Positions 10,906 to 33,360 of a DNA stretch of 64,000 nt are shown one piece after another. The DNA lies in the NCBI RefSeq assembly GCF_902459465.1, contig NC_047082.1:3534001-3598000 (forward strand), read 5' to 3'. The position numbers and the translations under genes are program-made. The stretch's first letter is position 1. Each line of letters opens with the position of its first letter. Source of the stretch: Asterias rubens (taxonomy: Eukaryota; Echinodermata; Asteroidea; Forcipulatida; Asteriidae). Under the pieces are notes generated by a model. That model was not told the origin of the DNA, made no database searches, and saw only the letters and a list, made by a program, of their open reading frames with translations.

Positions 10906-11552
10906 CAAATTTACCTACAAAACTGCAACTTAAACATGTCCAAATTTGCAAACATTAGCACATGTGTGTTGAGGAAAGCCTGAAGGTACTCTATTTTATT
11001 TTTATTTTTTAGCAAAAGGCCTTTAATATTGCAATGCGTTGTGGTAAGCCGTATAGCGTCACCTTGGTCAATTTAATAAGGGATCTGAGATGCGTTTATA
11101 AGATTGATAAATGTATTAGAATAGCACAAATCTTGTTTACTCCGAAAGTATTTTTTCCTGCAAAACAGGAAGCAGACAGACAACATGGGGGGAGGGGGGG
11201 GGGTGATTTAGTTAATTTTGCATAATATACATCAAGGCACGAAACAGGTGCGATTTCTAGATTAGTCCAGCTTGTGGGTTAGAGTGACGTGTGTCGCGTG
11301 CTGTGGGGTCGTCATGTCAACTGACGTGAAGCGATCCGACGGCTGTTTTGCGATAAATAGTTTTTGCTGGACGAGCTCGATGACAAGATGTCATGAATTG
11401 AAACTTCGAAACAAACTATTTTGCATAATAATGAAAACTTATAAAGCGCACAAATCCACCACCGAAGTGCTCATGGCGCTTAACACAGACAATAACACAG
11501 ACATATAATGAACAACATAAATCCAGAACATGTGGTAGAGAAATACAACTTA
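10906..11552. other. Non-coding; contains a G-run
   Basis: No supported exon. A purine/G tract of about 20 bp lies near 11186-11205. Confidence 0.4.
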
Positions 11553-11830
11553 TACGTGTCATGGCCGAGCGGTTAAGAGCACCGGATTCAAGCTCTGGTG
11601 TTTGATCAGCAGAGTGTGGGTTCGACTCCCGGTCGTGACACTTGCTACATAAAATTGGGGAGGTAGTGCTTTCTGCTCTACCGGCCAGGCTTCGGACTGA
11701 TGATACCCAAGCCTACATTCGTATGGACTGTAAAGGGGTAACCCTGTTTCAGCCCTAGGAGTAGGTGGCATAGGCCTCTGGACAAAAATAATTGTAGCCC
11801 ACACCTTGAAGTGGCCTAGCCTTCAGGTCT
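11553..11830 (+). mobile_element. tRNA-Leu-derived SINE
   Basis: The head GTCATGGCCGAGCGGTTAAG has an A-box of tRNA-Leu/Ser type. CAA sits in the anticodon-loop position, and GGTTCGACTCCC matches the B-box. The head is followed by a body not found in tRNAs, so this is a SINE and not a tRNA gene. The body recurs reversed at 11950-12170. Confidence 0.75.
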
Positions 11831-11949
11831 TGTGTGTCTGGCGACTTGCGTAAAAAAAATCACAAAAAAAATCCACAATATCTATTAGAAAACATCGAAG
11901 GGTAAAAGCAAACCATTTTACTAAGAGTTTGTTTTCCTTTTTACATGTA

Positions 11950-12170
11950 GGGTGGCCTACATGTACATTACATGTAACATGTAGACATGGGTATCATCGA
12001 CTAGGAGCCTTGCTTGTAGAGCAGAATGCACTACCTTCCCAACTTGTTTTCGAAGCATTTATGGTTAAGTACTTAAAAGGTGCCATGATCGGGATTCGAG
12101 CCCAAACTCTGCTGCTGACAACACCATAGCTTGGGTCCGATGAACTGTATACCTCTCGGCCACAAACACC
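11950..12170 (-). mobile_element. tRNA-Leu-derived SINE, reverse copy
   Basis: Reverse-oriented counterpart of 11553-11830. The antisense head 'tctcggcca' is near 12155, an antisense B-box-like 'gggattcgagccc' is near 12090, and the shared body includes 'gggtatcat'. The two copies face each other about 120 bp apart. Confidence 0.65.
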
Positions 12171-13785
12171 GTATAATATCAATGTCTTCGTGCGTGCATT
12201 CTCGTAGTACAATCTGAACGGCAAAACACCTGAAAACAGCCGTCTGTTTCTATACGGCCCATCCTTGAAAAGATGGGCTCAAGCCTTTGGATTGGAAACA
12301 GAAATACAAGTACCCAGGACAAGCGTAAGTTGCACATTGTAAAGATTGAATTGATCCTTATGTGATTATAGCCATTTGTTACTTGAGCCGGAAGCGTCTG
12401 CGACAACCACCTATACCCTTTACCTACAGCTAAACCCAGAGGGACCCAGCTACACTTGGGTGTGTTTAAGAGGCTATTTAGGGAGATAGCTAGTTCTTAT
12501 AGCCAAGGCTATTTGGGGAGATTGCTTGTTCTTATATGTAAAGATTCAAGCTTAAAACGCCTTCTTGTTGACCATGCCATTGTTGGCTAAGCATTTTCCT
12601 TGCACTTAAAAAATGAGGCATCAACAACTTCTGTCATCCCCTAACCTCCTTCATCCCCACCCCAACATCCCCAGAAAAAAACACCTCAAAAACAAACAAG
12701 CTAAAACCTAAAAACAGCTTTCTGATGCTTCCAATATTTTTGGATGAAAGCTACTTCATAGATTTTGTTTTGTTTGTTATGTGCTTTGTGAACTGACGGG
12801 ACTTTACATACTGGTCCCTCATAGAGATGCTTAAGCAAATTGCTTAACAACTTTTTGCTAAGCAGAAATGAGCAGGAGACCAGTCACAATTGTACTTGTG
12901 ACATGGTAGTTTGGCTGGTATACACCCTTATTCTTGTAACTTTGTTATGCTTAGCTACTTTTTGTGCTTTAAGCAGCTCTATGAAATTGGACCCTGGTCA
13001 TCACTGTCAGAGCAGTGTTTTGAAATAAACTTGATAACATCACAAGAGGGCGCTAGTCCATTTAGGAAGACTAAGGAGTAGGGGTTATAGTCAAGCAGAA
13101 GGTGAACACCCTTTAGATATTTTATTTACATCGACGTCATCTGTAGACATAGATTACTGTTATTATGAAAACTTCCTGCCGTCCAGCGGCTCACAAAGAC
13201 GGTATGGCCCATGATGACAGTTCGGACACAAGTCCCGTGATTAACTGTTGCTGAAATCAAGCTCCTGCCTAAATAAATAAGATCGACTGATTGAACGAAA
13301 TACTGCCCGACTGATGACATGTTAATTGTCTTTGTGTGAAGGTGATAAGTGATGACATTAACAATCGTATGGGTTGAGGTCGAGTCAAAATATTGTTTGT
13401 CATTGTACGCTGTTTAATTTTCCCCCCTAATATCACAATTTGATATAGCAGAAACTTTGACATTATCGAAACAACTTTGTCAATTCCTGTTAGTCTTGGT
13501 TCAAGGCGTTAACTGTCTGTTTTGTAGCTCAATGGACAAAAGATATAAAAGTATATTGCGTCTAAACTTCCATAGTTTACCATTTGGTGGTGATGTAGAG
13601 AGTCTGTAGATCATTTAAAATTAACATTTTATGGTACTTCGGTATTTTCGATTGTGTGTAACACACCCAGCCAGGGTATACAACAAGATTTTGTTCCAGT
13701 GTATTGGTGGGAGGGATACAACTTTGTGAAAGGAACGTGACTCTCAGTTACAATGTTCATGTTAATGTGTTGTCATTTCGCCTTC
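12171..13785. other. Non-coding stretch, nothing recognised
   Basis: The longest frames (for example minus strand 13126-13320) show no recognisable domain and lack convincing splice context. No RNA gene was seen. Confidence 0.45.
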
Positions 13786-13910
13786 GAGAAAGACTCTACT
13801 AGGTTCGAAACGTCAGGCCATTTAAAACTATTTTTTGCTTTTATACCGTAGATCATTGGTTGGTAAATTGTTTGCAACAGCTAATTATATTTTCTCATAA
13901 AAGGAGATTC
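13786..13910 (+). repeat. Dispersed ~110-bp repeat, second copy
   Basis: It shares AGAAAGACTCTACTAGGTTC and 'gaaacgtcaggcca' with 1020-1125. Confidence 0.7.
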
Positions 13911-15249
13911 CTACAACTATGAATTAATGTGTAAGTCACACTTAACCAACATGCTTCTGCCCACATCTCTTATTCATGTATTCCAACGAGCTTTCCCCGT
14001 TTCAATGCCGTGTTTTCTTTTCGTAGGCGGAATAACAATCCTGTTTGGCAGTTACATGTAACACCCTTGTATATTTTTCATAGTCACCGGAGACAGGACC
14101 GACTTTTACCTTAAGAGGCCGCGGGGGAGCTCTCGAGTTTACACGGGCCGTGACTTACCTTGTCCTGCCCGGTACATCTCACCTGACGATTTTTTTTTGT
14201 ATGGCACCGTGTTGTGAGCCACTCACTTTTTATTACACTGACCCGGTCAATCTAAGTCAACTTTGACAGCTTTGAGGGTTGTATTTTTTTTTTCAACAGC
14301 TTTTTGATAATTGAAGGTCCCCCAATGTATTGCTTTGTGATATCGAGTTTGTTTAAAGGGGAGTGCTGCAGCAAGGAACCTAATTGATTGCATATTAGGC
14401 AAGTAAATAAACCTGAAACACTTTTGAAACCAAACCTGGTTTATCCACTGGTAACATAGATATCATAGAGTGTTAAAAAAAATGATAGCCTTAATTTTCC
14501 ACGTTATCAAAATAAAAAATTTGAACGTCAAAAAAAAAATGAATAAAAAATACATTGTGTGAAAGAGTTATCGGGTTTCACAAAAAAAAAAAACATTAGG
14601 CCTCCGTCGACACAACTTTATTACAACTAACGTTATTAAAACAAACAAAAATTCAACATGAATAGTTTCTATCTGAAAGATCATTTTTACCCTACATTTT
14701 TTTCAAGCGAAATGCTCCTAAGGTCAAAAATAGCCTTTGCTTATTGCAATTGCAACAAATTGAAATAAAAACATCACGTCAAAACAAAAATCCCAGAGTT
14801 ATCTAAAGTATGGCAATAAATCTAGCAAACCAATAATAAGTTATCACTTTAAAAATGGTATCGATAAAACTTGATGATATTTTCTTAATGCAATGTTGAT
14901 CGACAGACTTCAGACCTCGTCAAAAAACACCAGTCTGTAACGAGCGGGCAAGTACGGGTCAATGCCATAGACTCTATTCATTGGGTCAGTCAACATTCTA
15001 CATCATACACTCCTTACCATTGAGTCTGATATGGGCTATAGTTGGACTAAACCTTGTCTTCACAATAGGTTCTTTAATCCGATGAAGACTTACAACTTCA
15101 AGGTTTTCTTTAGTCGTGAAATCTAAACGACGAAAAGGCAAGCTCGGCTTGCGGAAGTCAAGATCCCTCATGGCTTGACACTTTGGTTTTAAAAAGACCC
15201 GCTAGTATTTCCGACGGTCGAGTCTTGTTTTTAGATATTGATAAAACTA
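13911..15249. other. Non-coding stretch, nothing recognised
   Basis: AT-rich with several A-runs (14470-14600). No supported exon or RNA gene. Confidence 0.45.
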
Positions 15250-15381
15250 TAAGGCCGTGTTCGAAACGGCAACTTCGGCTACAGCTACGGCTAGATAAGC
15301 GCTTCTGCCAGTGTTGAAGAATAGGCTGAGGTGCGCGATCTAGCCATCTGTATCCGAAGTCGCCGTTTCGGACACGGCCTA
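15250..15381. mobile_element. ~130-bp GC-rich hairpin element, copy F1
   Basis: The inverted ends AGGCCGTGTTCGAAACGGC and its counterpart enclose arms containing 'cttcggctacagctacggct'. Near-identical hairpins lie at 38867-39000 and 40849-40982, with a diverged relative at 23277-23406. Confidence 0.85.
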
Positions 15382-15388
15382 ATAGATG

Positions 15389-15525
15389 GATTGCACATGA
15401 CGTCATTGGCCGCCATCTTTGATGAAACGTGCACGCAAGAAAGGCTATCATTGGCTGAGAGTTTGTGCACAGCGCGTGTACGCGTGCACTTTTCCATTTT
15501 TTAAAATCAGATATAGCGGTCGATG
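15389..15525 (+). repeat. CRE/YY1-motif repeat, copy L1
   Basis: It carries TGACGTCA (15398-15405) and CCGCCATCTT (15410-15419), followed by 'tgatgaaacgtgcacgc'. Related copies lie at 48085-48210 and 58778-58912. Confidence 0.65.
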
Positions 15526-15756
15526 ACGCTCTGTACGCTAAAGTTTATTTTGTCCTTATGATCACAAATTTTGCAAGAAAAAGAAGTGGAGATTCGTCTT
15601 TATTTTGATGTCTATGACGGGCACTTTGCAATGTGTCTTATCCTTAAAACTGTTTACGTATGAGGTATAATTTTTAAAGAGGCCATGGAACGTTGTTGTT
15701 GACACGCTGAGTGTACGTTACACAAATATTCCAGTCACGTACAAGGACAAGATGTT

Positions 15757-16124
15757 TTAAAGGCACTGGACACTCAATATAATTGTTAGCATAAAAACTT
15801 ACTTGGTAACGAGCAATGGAGAGCTGTTGATAGTATAAAACATTGTGAGAAATGGCTCCCTCTGAAGTAACGTAGCTTTTATGAAAAGGTTATATTTTAC
15901 TCAACTATTAAAATACTTCAGGCCGGAACCCTTTTATTACGCATCTGAAAGCACACAAACTAATTGTGCAATAAGGGTTGTTTTTCTTTCTTTATTCTCT
16001 TGCAACTTCGAAGACCAATTGAGTCCAAATTTTCACAGATTTTTTATTTTTATGCATGCTGGGATAGACTTAGTGAGAATACCTCTTCTTTGACAATTAC
16101 CAAAGGTGTGTCCAGTGCCTTTAA
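15757..16124 (+). mobile_element. TTAA-MITE subfamily B, complete copy B3
   Basis: It is bounded by TTAAAGGCACTGGACACT and the inverse ...GTGTCCAGTGCCTTTAA. The centre holds an 'acttcaggccggaa' palindrome instead of the subfamily A hairpin. Confidence 0.85.
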
Positions 16125-16188
16125 AACACACCGAGGTCATTGTAAAGTGTAACTCGCACTGTTCCCTTTAACTCATCGTACACTATGC

Positions 16189-16572
16189 TTAAAGGCAGTG
16201 GACACTATTGGTAATTGTCAAATACTAGCCTTCACAGTTGGTGTATCTCAACATGCATAAAATAACAAACCTGTGAAAATTTGAGCTGAATTGGTCATCG
16301 AACTTGCGAGATAATAATGAAAGAAAAAACACCCTTGTCACACGAAGTTGTGTGCGTTTAGATGGTTGATTTCGAGACCTCAAGTGCTAAATCTGAGGTC
16401 TCGAAATCAAATTCGTGGAAAATTACTTCTTTCTCCAAAACTATGGCACTTCAGAGGGAGCCGTTTCTCATAATGTTTTATACCATCAATCTCTCCCCAT
16501 TACTCGTTTCCAAGTAAGGTTTTATGCCAATAATTATTTTGAGTAATTACCAACAGTGTCCACTGCCTTTAA
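16189..16572 (-). mobile_element. TTAA-MITE subfamily A, complete copy A2
   Basis: TTAA-bounded and in reverse orientation, with intact central hairpin arms. The 15-bp sequence AACTCATCGTACACT occurs just before it (16169-16183) and again directly after it (16571-16585). Confidence 0.85.
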
Positions 16573-19108
16573 CTCATCGTACACTTAAGGTGCTCGTATA
16601 AATCGCTTTGTAAAAAGGCGAAATGATCCTATTGGGTAAACAATGTGGGCCATTGAGAATACATTGTAAATAGTATGATGTGAAACAACACAACACATGG
16701 CATTGACATCGTCTGTCTTTATTATTGGTTAGGGGATAAGACTGATACAAGACGCAGCTCTCGTTCTGGTTTTGATTCATCTTTACGGACGCAAGGGGGC
16801 GCCAGTATATGTGGTAACCTTCTTGGGGGTTTTCCCCATTCAAGTAAACATAACCAGAGCGAGGCTGGAAGGTCAAAGTAGTCTAAGGGGCAAGTTTTTT
16901 CTCTCGGTCTCGGCTTTTGTGACATTGACTTGAAATCAAATCAAAATGGCTACACCGTGTCTTAACCTTCACAACCCCAAGTAATTAATGACAGTTAGAT
17001 GTTTAACAATAAACAAATACCATTTAATAATATAAACATACAAATAACAAACAAACAAACAAACAAACAAACACACCTCAAACTCCTCAACAGACAAACA
17101 AAAACACTTAGAATTTATTAACACCAACAAGAATTTAAAATAAGGAAAAACATTAAGGCATATTCTTTATAACACACAGTGACCGTGTAATTTTAGAATC
17201 AACAGACGGGTACAAATTTGTCAGAAATAGTGAAAATTCCAATGCCAACATGAAAAACCTCTTAAAACAAACTTTCACTCTGCGGCGTCTGCAAAGTTCT
17301 GCAATCCCTACAAACGGAACCATTGTATGGTAAATCCAAGACGCTTGATCTGACGTCACTGGTCAACATTTGAGAAGGTATAAAACTGGCACCCCACAGC
17401 GAATATCAGGGGTCCTGGAAATAGTTTGCCGCCCGACTTGCAATCCTGTGGTTTCCTGACGAGGCATTCAAGAACCTAAAATTACTCACAGTTGTGGACA
17501 GAATCAAAATTTCTTGCCTTGGTCCTTTTTCTAAGATGATGGTGTATATTTTAAACGAAACATTTACGTGCTCCAATAGTTAGTACCAAGACAAATAATT
17601 AAATGTTTAAGTGGCAGACATTTTGGAGGAGCAACTCTTCAAGTTTCTTCAATAAGGCGGCTGAATGCAGTATAGGCCTATAAATAAACAAAACATGTCC
17701 TAAAGTATAGCACATTAGCGATTTGTGTTAAGCTTACATAGGCCATGGGGGTAGAATTAGAGGCGTATAGGTTTCTTGAACAAAGTTAAGATAGTCCAAA
17801 GGTTTCAGGTGGTTTTTAGTTTACCATGGATACTAATTAGGGAATAAAAGGGTAGCGACGAGTTCTTAAACTGCCGTTTAAAACCTGCAGGGTCGTGGCA
17901 GTGCGACAATGGCGATAATGAACAAGTAAATTTATTTAATCACTACAGGTGATTGAATAATTGTTTAACCGCATTCTGGTTTACAATGTACAGTTTACCG
18001 TTCTATTTCGCACTCTAAGATGACTGAATTTTTAGAATAGCTTTATTTTTTCTCATGTCCGTAAAAAGTACCTATACTTTCTGTTGTTTGAAGGACTTTC
18101 CCTGCTAATCTTAGCCGAGTCTGGGTCTTGAGTTACTCCTGGCGCTGCGGTTGAGCCAGAGTTGGCTCCCAGTGGCTGAGCTGCTCAAGGAATAACAGTT
18201 TTTCTAAGATAAGATTTCGTGGCCTGCGGGTTCACCTTGGAGTCCGTTTTTCTATTTCGGTTTCCATGTTTTTCTGTGCTTTCTCTCCTCTGTGATTCAT
18301 CATATAAAAAGCCACAAGGTTGTATTTGCTTTCAACGTTGTGTGGTCGTGGACTGGGGGAAGGGACCACAGGGATATTTCTTGGGGTGTGTTTTTGGCGA
18401 CTGTATGTTTTGTTTTTGTTGTCAGTTGTTATTTTGAGTGTTTTGCGAGAGTACTTTTGCTTTCTTTCTCAATGGATTGGCAGAATGTGTGCAAACTTTG
18501 GCAGAATTCTGCCGCAAAAAGTTTGAAAGTTGCAAATGCTACTTATTTTGCAATAACCTTTTAACCACAGCCTTCGGTTGCATGCATTTAGCTTGCTGCT
18601 TTTTGGTTGATGCTTACCTAACTTTGAAAAGTGACAATAGGCCCTATTATTATTATTCTTTGACGTCCGTATCATGTGAATCAGGCTTGGGGTATGAGGA
18701 AAACGACTATGTCAAAATTAGTTGCTACAGCTACGGCTACGACTGTTGCTGCGGGTTTTGCTATAAGCCCTAGCCGCAAATTTTGGACGCGCGCCTGCTG
18801 CCCAAGAGTCGCCATAAGTTATTGCCAGTCTAGTTTTGTTTTTACAGCGCCACCAAGCGACCGAAGTTATTACTTATTATTAGTCTGGTACCAATTCTCT
18901 TCCATGCTTGTGTGTAAACTCTTTTATGCGTACCTCTGGGATCCAGACATCTCCTAAAACCAAAACAAAACTTTTTTGTTACACTTTTATTTTGACGGTG
19001 TTTACAACTAATCGACATCAATTAATTAGGTTTCAATGCGTTTTAGATTCACTACTGCGGGACAGCTTGTTATGATGAAATCCTTTATGTTTGCTTGTTT
19101 ATTTCTAG
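16573..19108. other. Non-coding; likely 5' flank or intron of the kinase
   Basis: Overlapping short frames at 18219-18957 encode Cys/Phe/Leu-rich peptides with no kinase motif, and I do not support them. A (CAAA)n microsatellite lies at about 17039-17072. The first identified kinase exon begins at 19109 in mid-domain, so this stretch is probably intronic if the gene is intact. Confidence 0.45.
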
Positions 19109-30927
<11,819 letters not shown>

Positions 30928-31434
30928 ACTCAATTTACATCATCTGTTGCATGAAGGCTATGGGGATTGGTATGGGATGGAGATGGTTGCCAGTCTACGT
31001 GATGGGAAATGGTTGATGATGTTCATGATGGTTGGTGGGGGGGAGGGGATCTTGTAAATTTGGTTTGGAAAAGTAAACAGCTCAGAGTGTTTTTCTTGCA
31101 AAAATATGGTTTATTTTCCCAATTAACCATAACCAGGACTACTAGAGTGGATCAAAGAGCTACTTTTTCCTAGGAGCCCTTCTTTAAAAAGTAAACAGTG
31201 TACTAGAAAGACCTTACTATACTAATATCCATCTCCACGTTGCTAAAGCATCAAATTCTACAATTTCAGTAAGGTGATAAGCACATACACATGTACATTT
31301 TGCCCTACTCAAGCACATGTCAATTTTTAAGTAATCAGCTTAGATGTTATGTGATGTTTAATGTCTGGGAAATACTCTGGCTAAGTGTTTGTACTTTCTA
31401 AAATAACCAGACCCTGTGTAGTCAAAGCACTTCA

Positions 31435-31472
31435 AATAAAAGGTGTTCTACGATCATGTTGGGCTGAATAAA
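31435..31472 (+). promoter_or_regulatory. Two polyadenylation signals of the kinase gene
   Basis: AATAAA occurs at 31435-31440 and 31467-31472, about 510 and 540 nt after the TAG at 30925-30927. The sequence between the stop and these signals has no other feature and is taken as the 3' UTR. Confidence 0.6.
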
Positions 31473-31542
31473 AGGAAAAACTTGGTTAATATGGCCTCAC
31501 GATGCAACCCTAGCAGAGTCTTTTCTCTTTAGCCTTCCAGAA

Positions 31543-31665
31543 AGACTCAGCTGGGGTCAAAACATCCGGCCATTAAAAATTGTTTGCATATATACCATAC
31601 AGTAGGTCCTTTTGATTGGTAAGCAGTTTGCAACAGTGAATTCTATTTTCTAAATGAATAAAAGG
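31543..31665 (+). repeat. Dispersed ~110-bp repeat, third copy
   Basis: It shares 'agaaagactcagctggggtc' and 'gtttgcaacag' with 1020-1125 and 13786-13910. Confidence 0.65.
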
Positions 31666-31749
31666 GGCAGATATTTATAGAAAATGTCTTCTACATGTAC
31701 GTAATGGTGTTTTTCTTTCAGTCAGATATCAGTCATTCATCCCAAAGCC

Positions 31750-31905
31750 TGGTTCATACTTCCTGTGAATGCGAATGGGGTACGAACCTTTGAGGTCACA
31801 AATTCACAACTAATTCGCAACAGCTGAAATGTGCTAAACTTTTGTGAAACATTCGCTGCGAAAACAGCCCTGTGACGTCACAATTTGCTTCGCTTAAGGG
31901 CGGTG
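31750..31905. mobile_element. ~180-bp foldback element, partial copy M1
   Basis: The left end AAGCCTGGTTCATACTTCCT and the block 'gcgaaaacagccctgtgacg' match 33734-33913. The right arm is lost or diverged. Confidence 0.65.
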
Positions 31906-32199
31906 TCACACCTAGCAATTAACAGCCAACCATTTTTTGGCACACTCCAAGAGGAAAAGGCATTCACATTTGAATGTTCAAACATTTTTCTTGGAGATCG
32001 TTAGACATTGTTTGAAAAAAATAACTCCTGTGCTGCCAAAGTGGTCCTAAATCCTGCACTGTAGTTGGTTGCCTGCAAAAGTTGCCTCATGTGACAAGGC
32101 CCTTGTCAGTGATCATTCCAGTGGTCCATATCTAGTTTCCTATCAACATTTGTAATTCCTATGGGACCTGAAAGTTACCTGAAACTGTATTGAACCAAT

Positions 32200-32340
32200 G
32201 GGAGACTTTCTGGGACGATAGAGGGCAGCAGACTTACCGGGTAAATCCATTGTTCTCAGAATTATGCGCATGTTCAGAACTACGTAAACAATGGAAATTT
32301 ACCCGGTATGTCTGCTGCCGCCTAGCGTTGGAAAGTCTCC
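32200..32340. mobile_element. 145-bp foldback element, copy E2
   Basis: GGAGACTTTC and GAAAGTCTCC form the ends, and the arms contain GGCAGCAGACTTACCGGGTA and its inverse. Confidence 0.85.
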
Positions 32341-32956
32341 TATTCACCTGACGTCATCATCAGAATAATCTTAGTTCCGCCATACTGGTGGGCAATTAGT
32401 TATTCAGTGAAGTGCGCATTTAAGGCGGTGCAGCGTTTACACGTAAACCTATTTGCCCACCAATATAGTGAGCTTGGCACAGTCGCCGCAAGTGACGTGC
32501 GTTAAGACTAGTCTTATCTCCAGTACAAGTTTTCATTACATGTATCTAGTACTATAGTTAGGACTATGCTTGTGAATTTGACCCCTGTTAACATGACTTT
32601 GGGAATCAATGACCTAGCCACTGCAACTCTTGGACAGAATTTAAACTGGTTTTCAGATGTTTAAACTGGCATTGGGCTATTGAATACTGTTGAAGAAGAA
32701 CACTGCTCTTTATTCTATCTGAAGACAAAAACAGGGCTCGATTTCACTAAGCAATAAAATTCATCGTAAGACAAATTGTCAGTATTACCATAGTGATTTG
32801 TACTGTGACATCACTTAACTATGAAGTGCTTTGTGAAATCGGCCCCTGAAACTAGGTGAAACTGTTGAAGAATCTATTGGCCCTGTGCAAGAATATTGGG
32901 TTTTTAAAACTGAACACTGGAGCCGGGTAAGAATGACAAAGAAAGGAATGTGTGAA

Positions 32957-33342
32957 TTAAAGGCAGTGGACACTATTGGTAATTACTCAAAATAATTATT
33001 AGCATAAAACCTCACTTGGTAACGAGTAATGGGGAGAGGTTGGTTGTATAAAACATTGTGAGAAACGGCTCCCTCTGAAGTGCCATAGTTTTCGAGAAAG
33101 AAGTAATTTTCCACGAATTTGATTTCGAGACCTCAGATTTAGAACTTGAGCGCTCGAAATCAACCATCTGAAGGCACACAACTTCATATGACAAGGGTGT
33201 TTTTTCTTTCATTATTATCTCCCAAGTTAGATGACCGATTGAGCTCAAACTTTCACAGGTTTGTTATTTTATGCATATGATGAGATACACCAAATGAGAA
33301 GACTGGTCTTTGACAATTACCAATAGTGTCCACTGTCTTTAA
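32957..33342 (+). mobile_element. TTAA-MITE subfamily A, copy A4, abutting a P450 stop codon
   Basis: Complete TTAA-bounded copy. Its right end is 13 bp from the stop codon of the minus-strand P450, so any longer 3' UTR of that gene would run through this MITE. Confidence 0.85.
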
Positions 33343-33354
33343 ATTTACTCTAAG

Positions 33355-33360
33355 TTTATT
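33355..33360 (-). promoter_or_regulatory. AATAAA overlapping the P450 stop codon
   Basis: On the minus strand the last sense codon, stop and next base (AAA TAA A) contain AATAAA. If used as the polyadenylation signal, the 3' UTR would be very short and end inside the neighbouring MITE. Confidence 0.4.

Noticed and set aside
18219-18957. Several overlapping plus-strand ORFs
   Set aside because: Phe/Cys/Leu-rich, mutually overlapping, without domain or kinase motifs. Not supported as the missing kinase exons.
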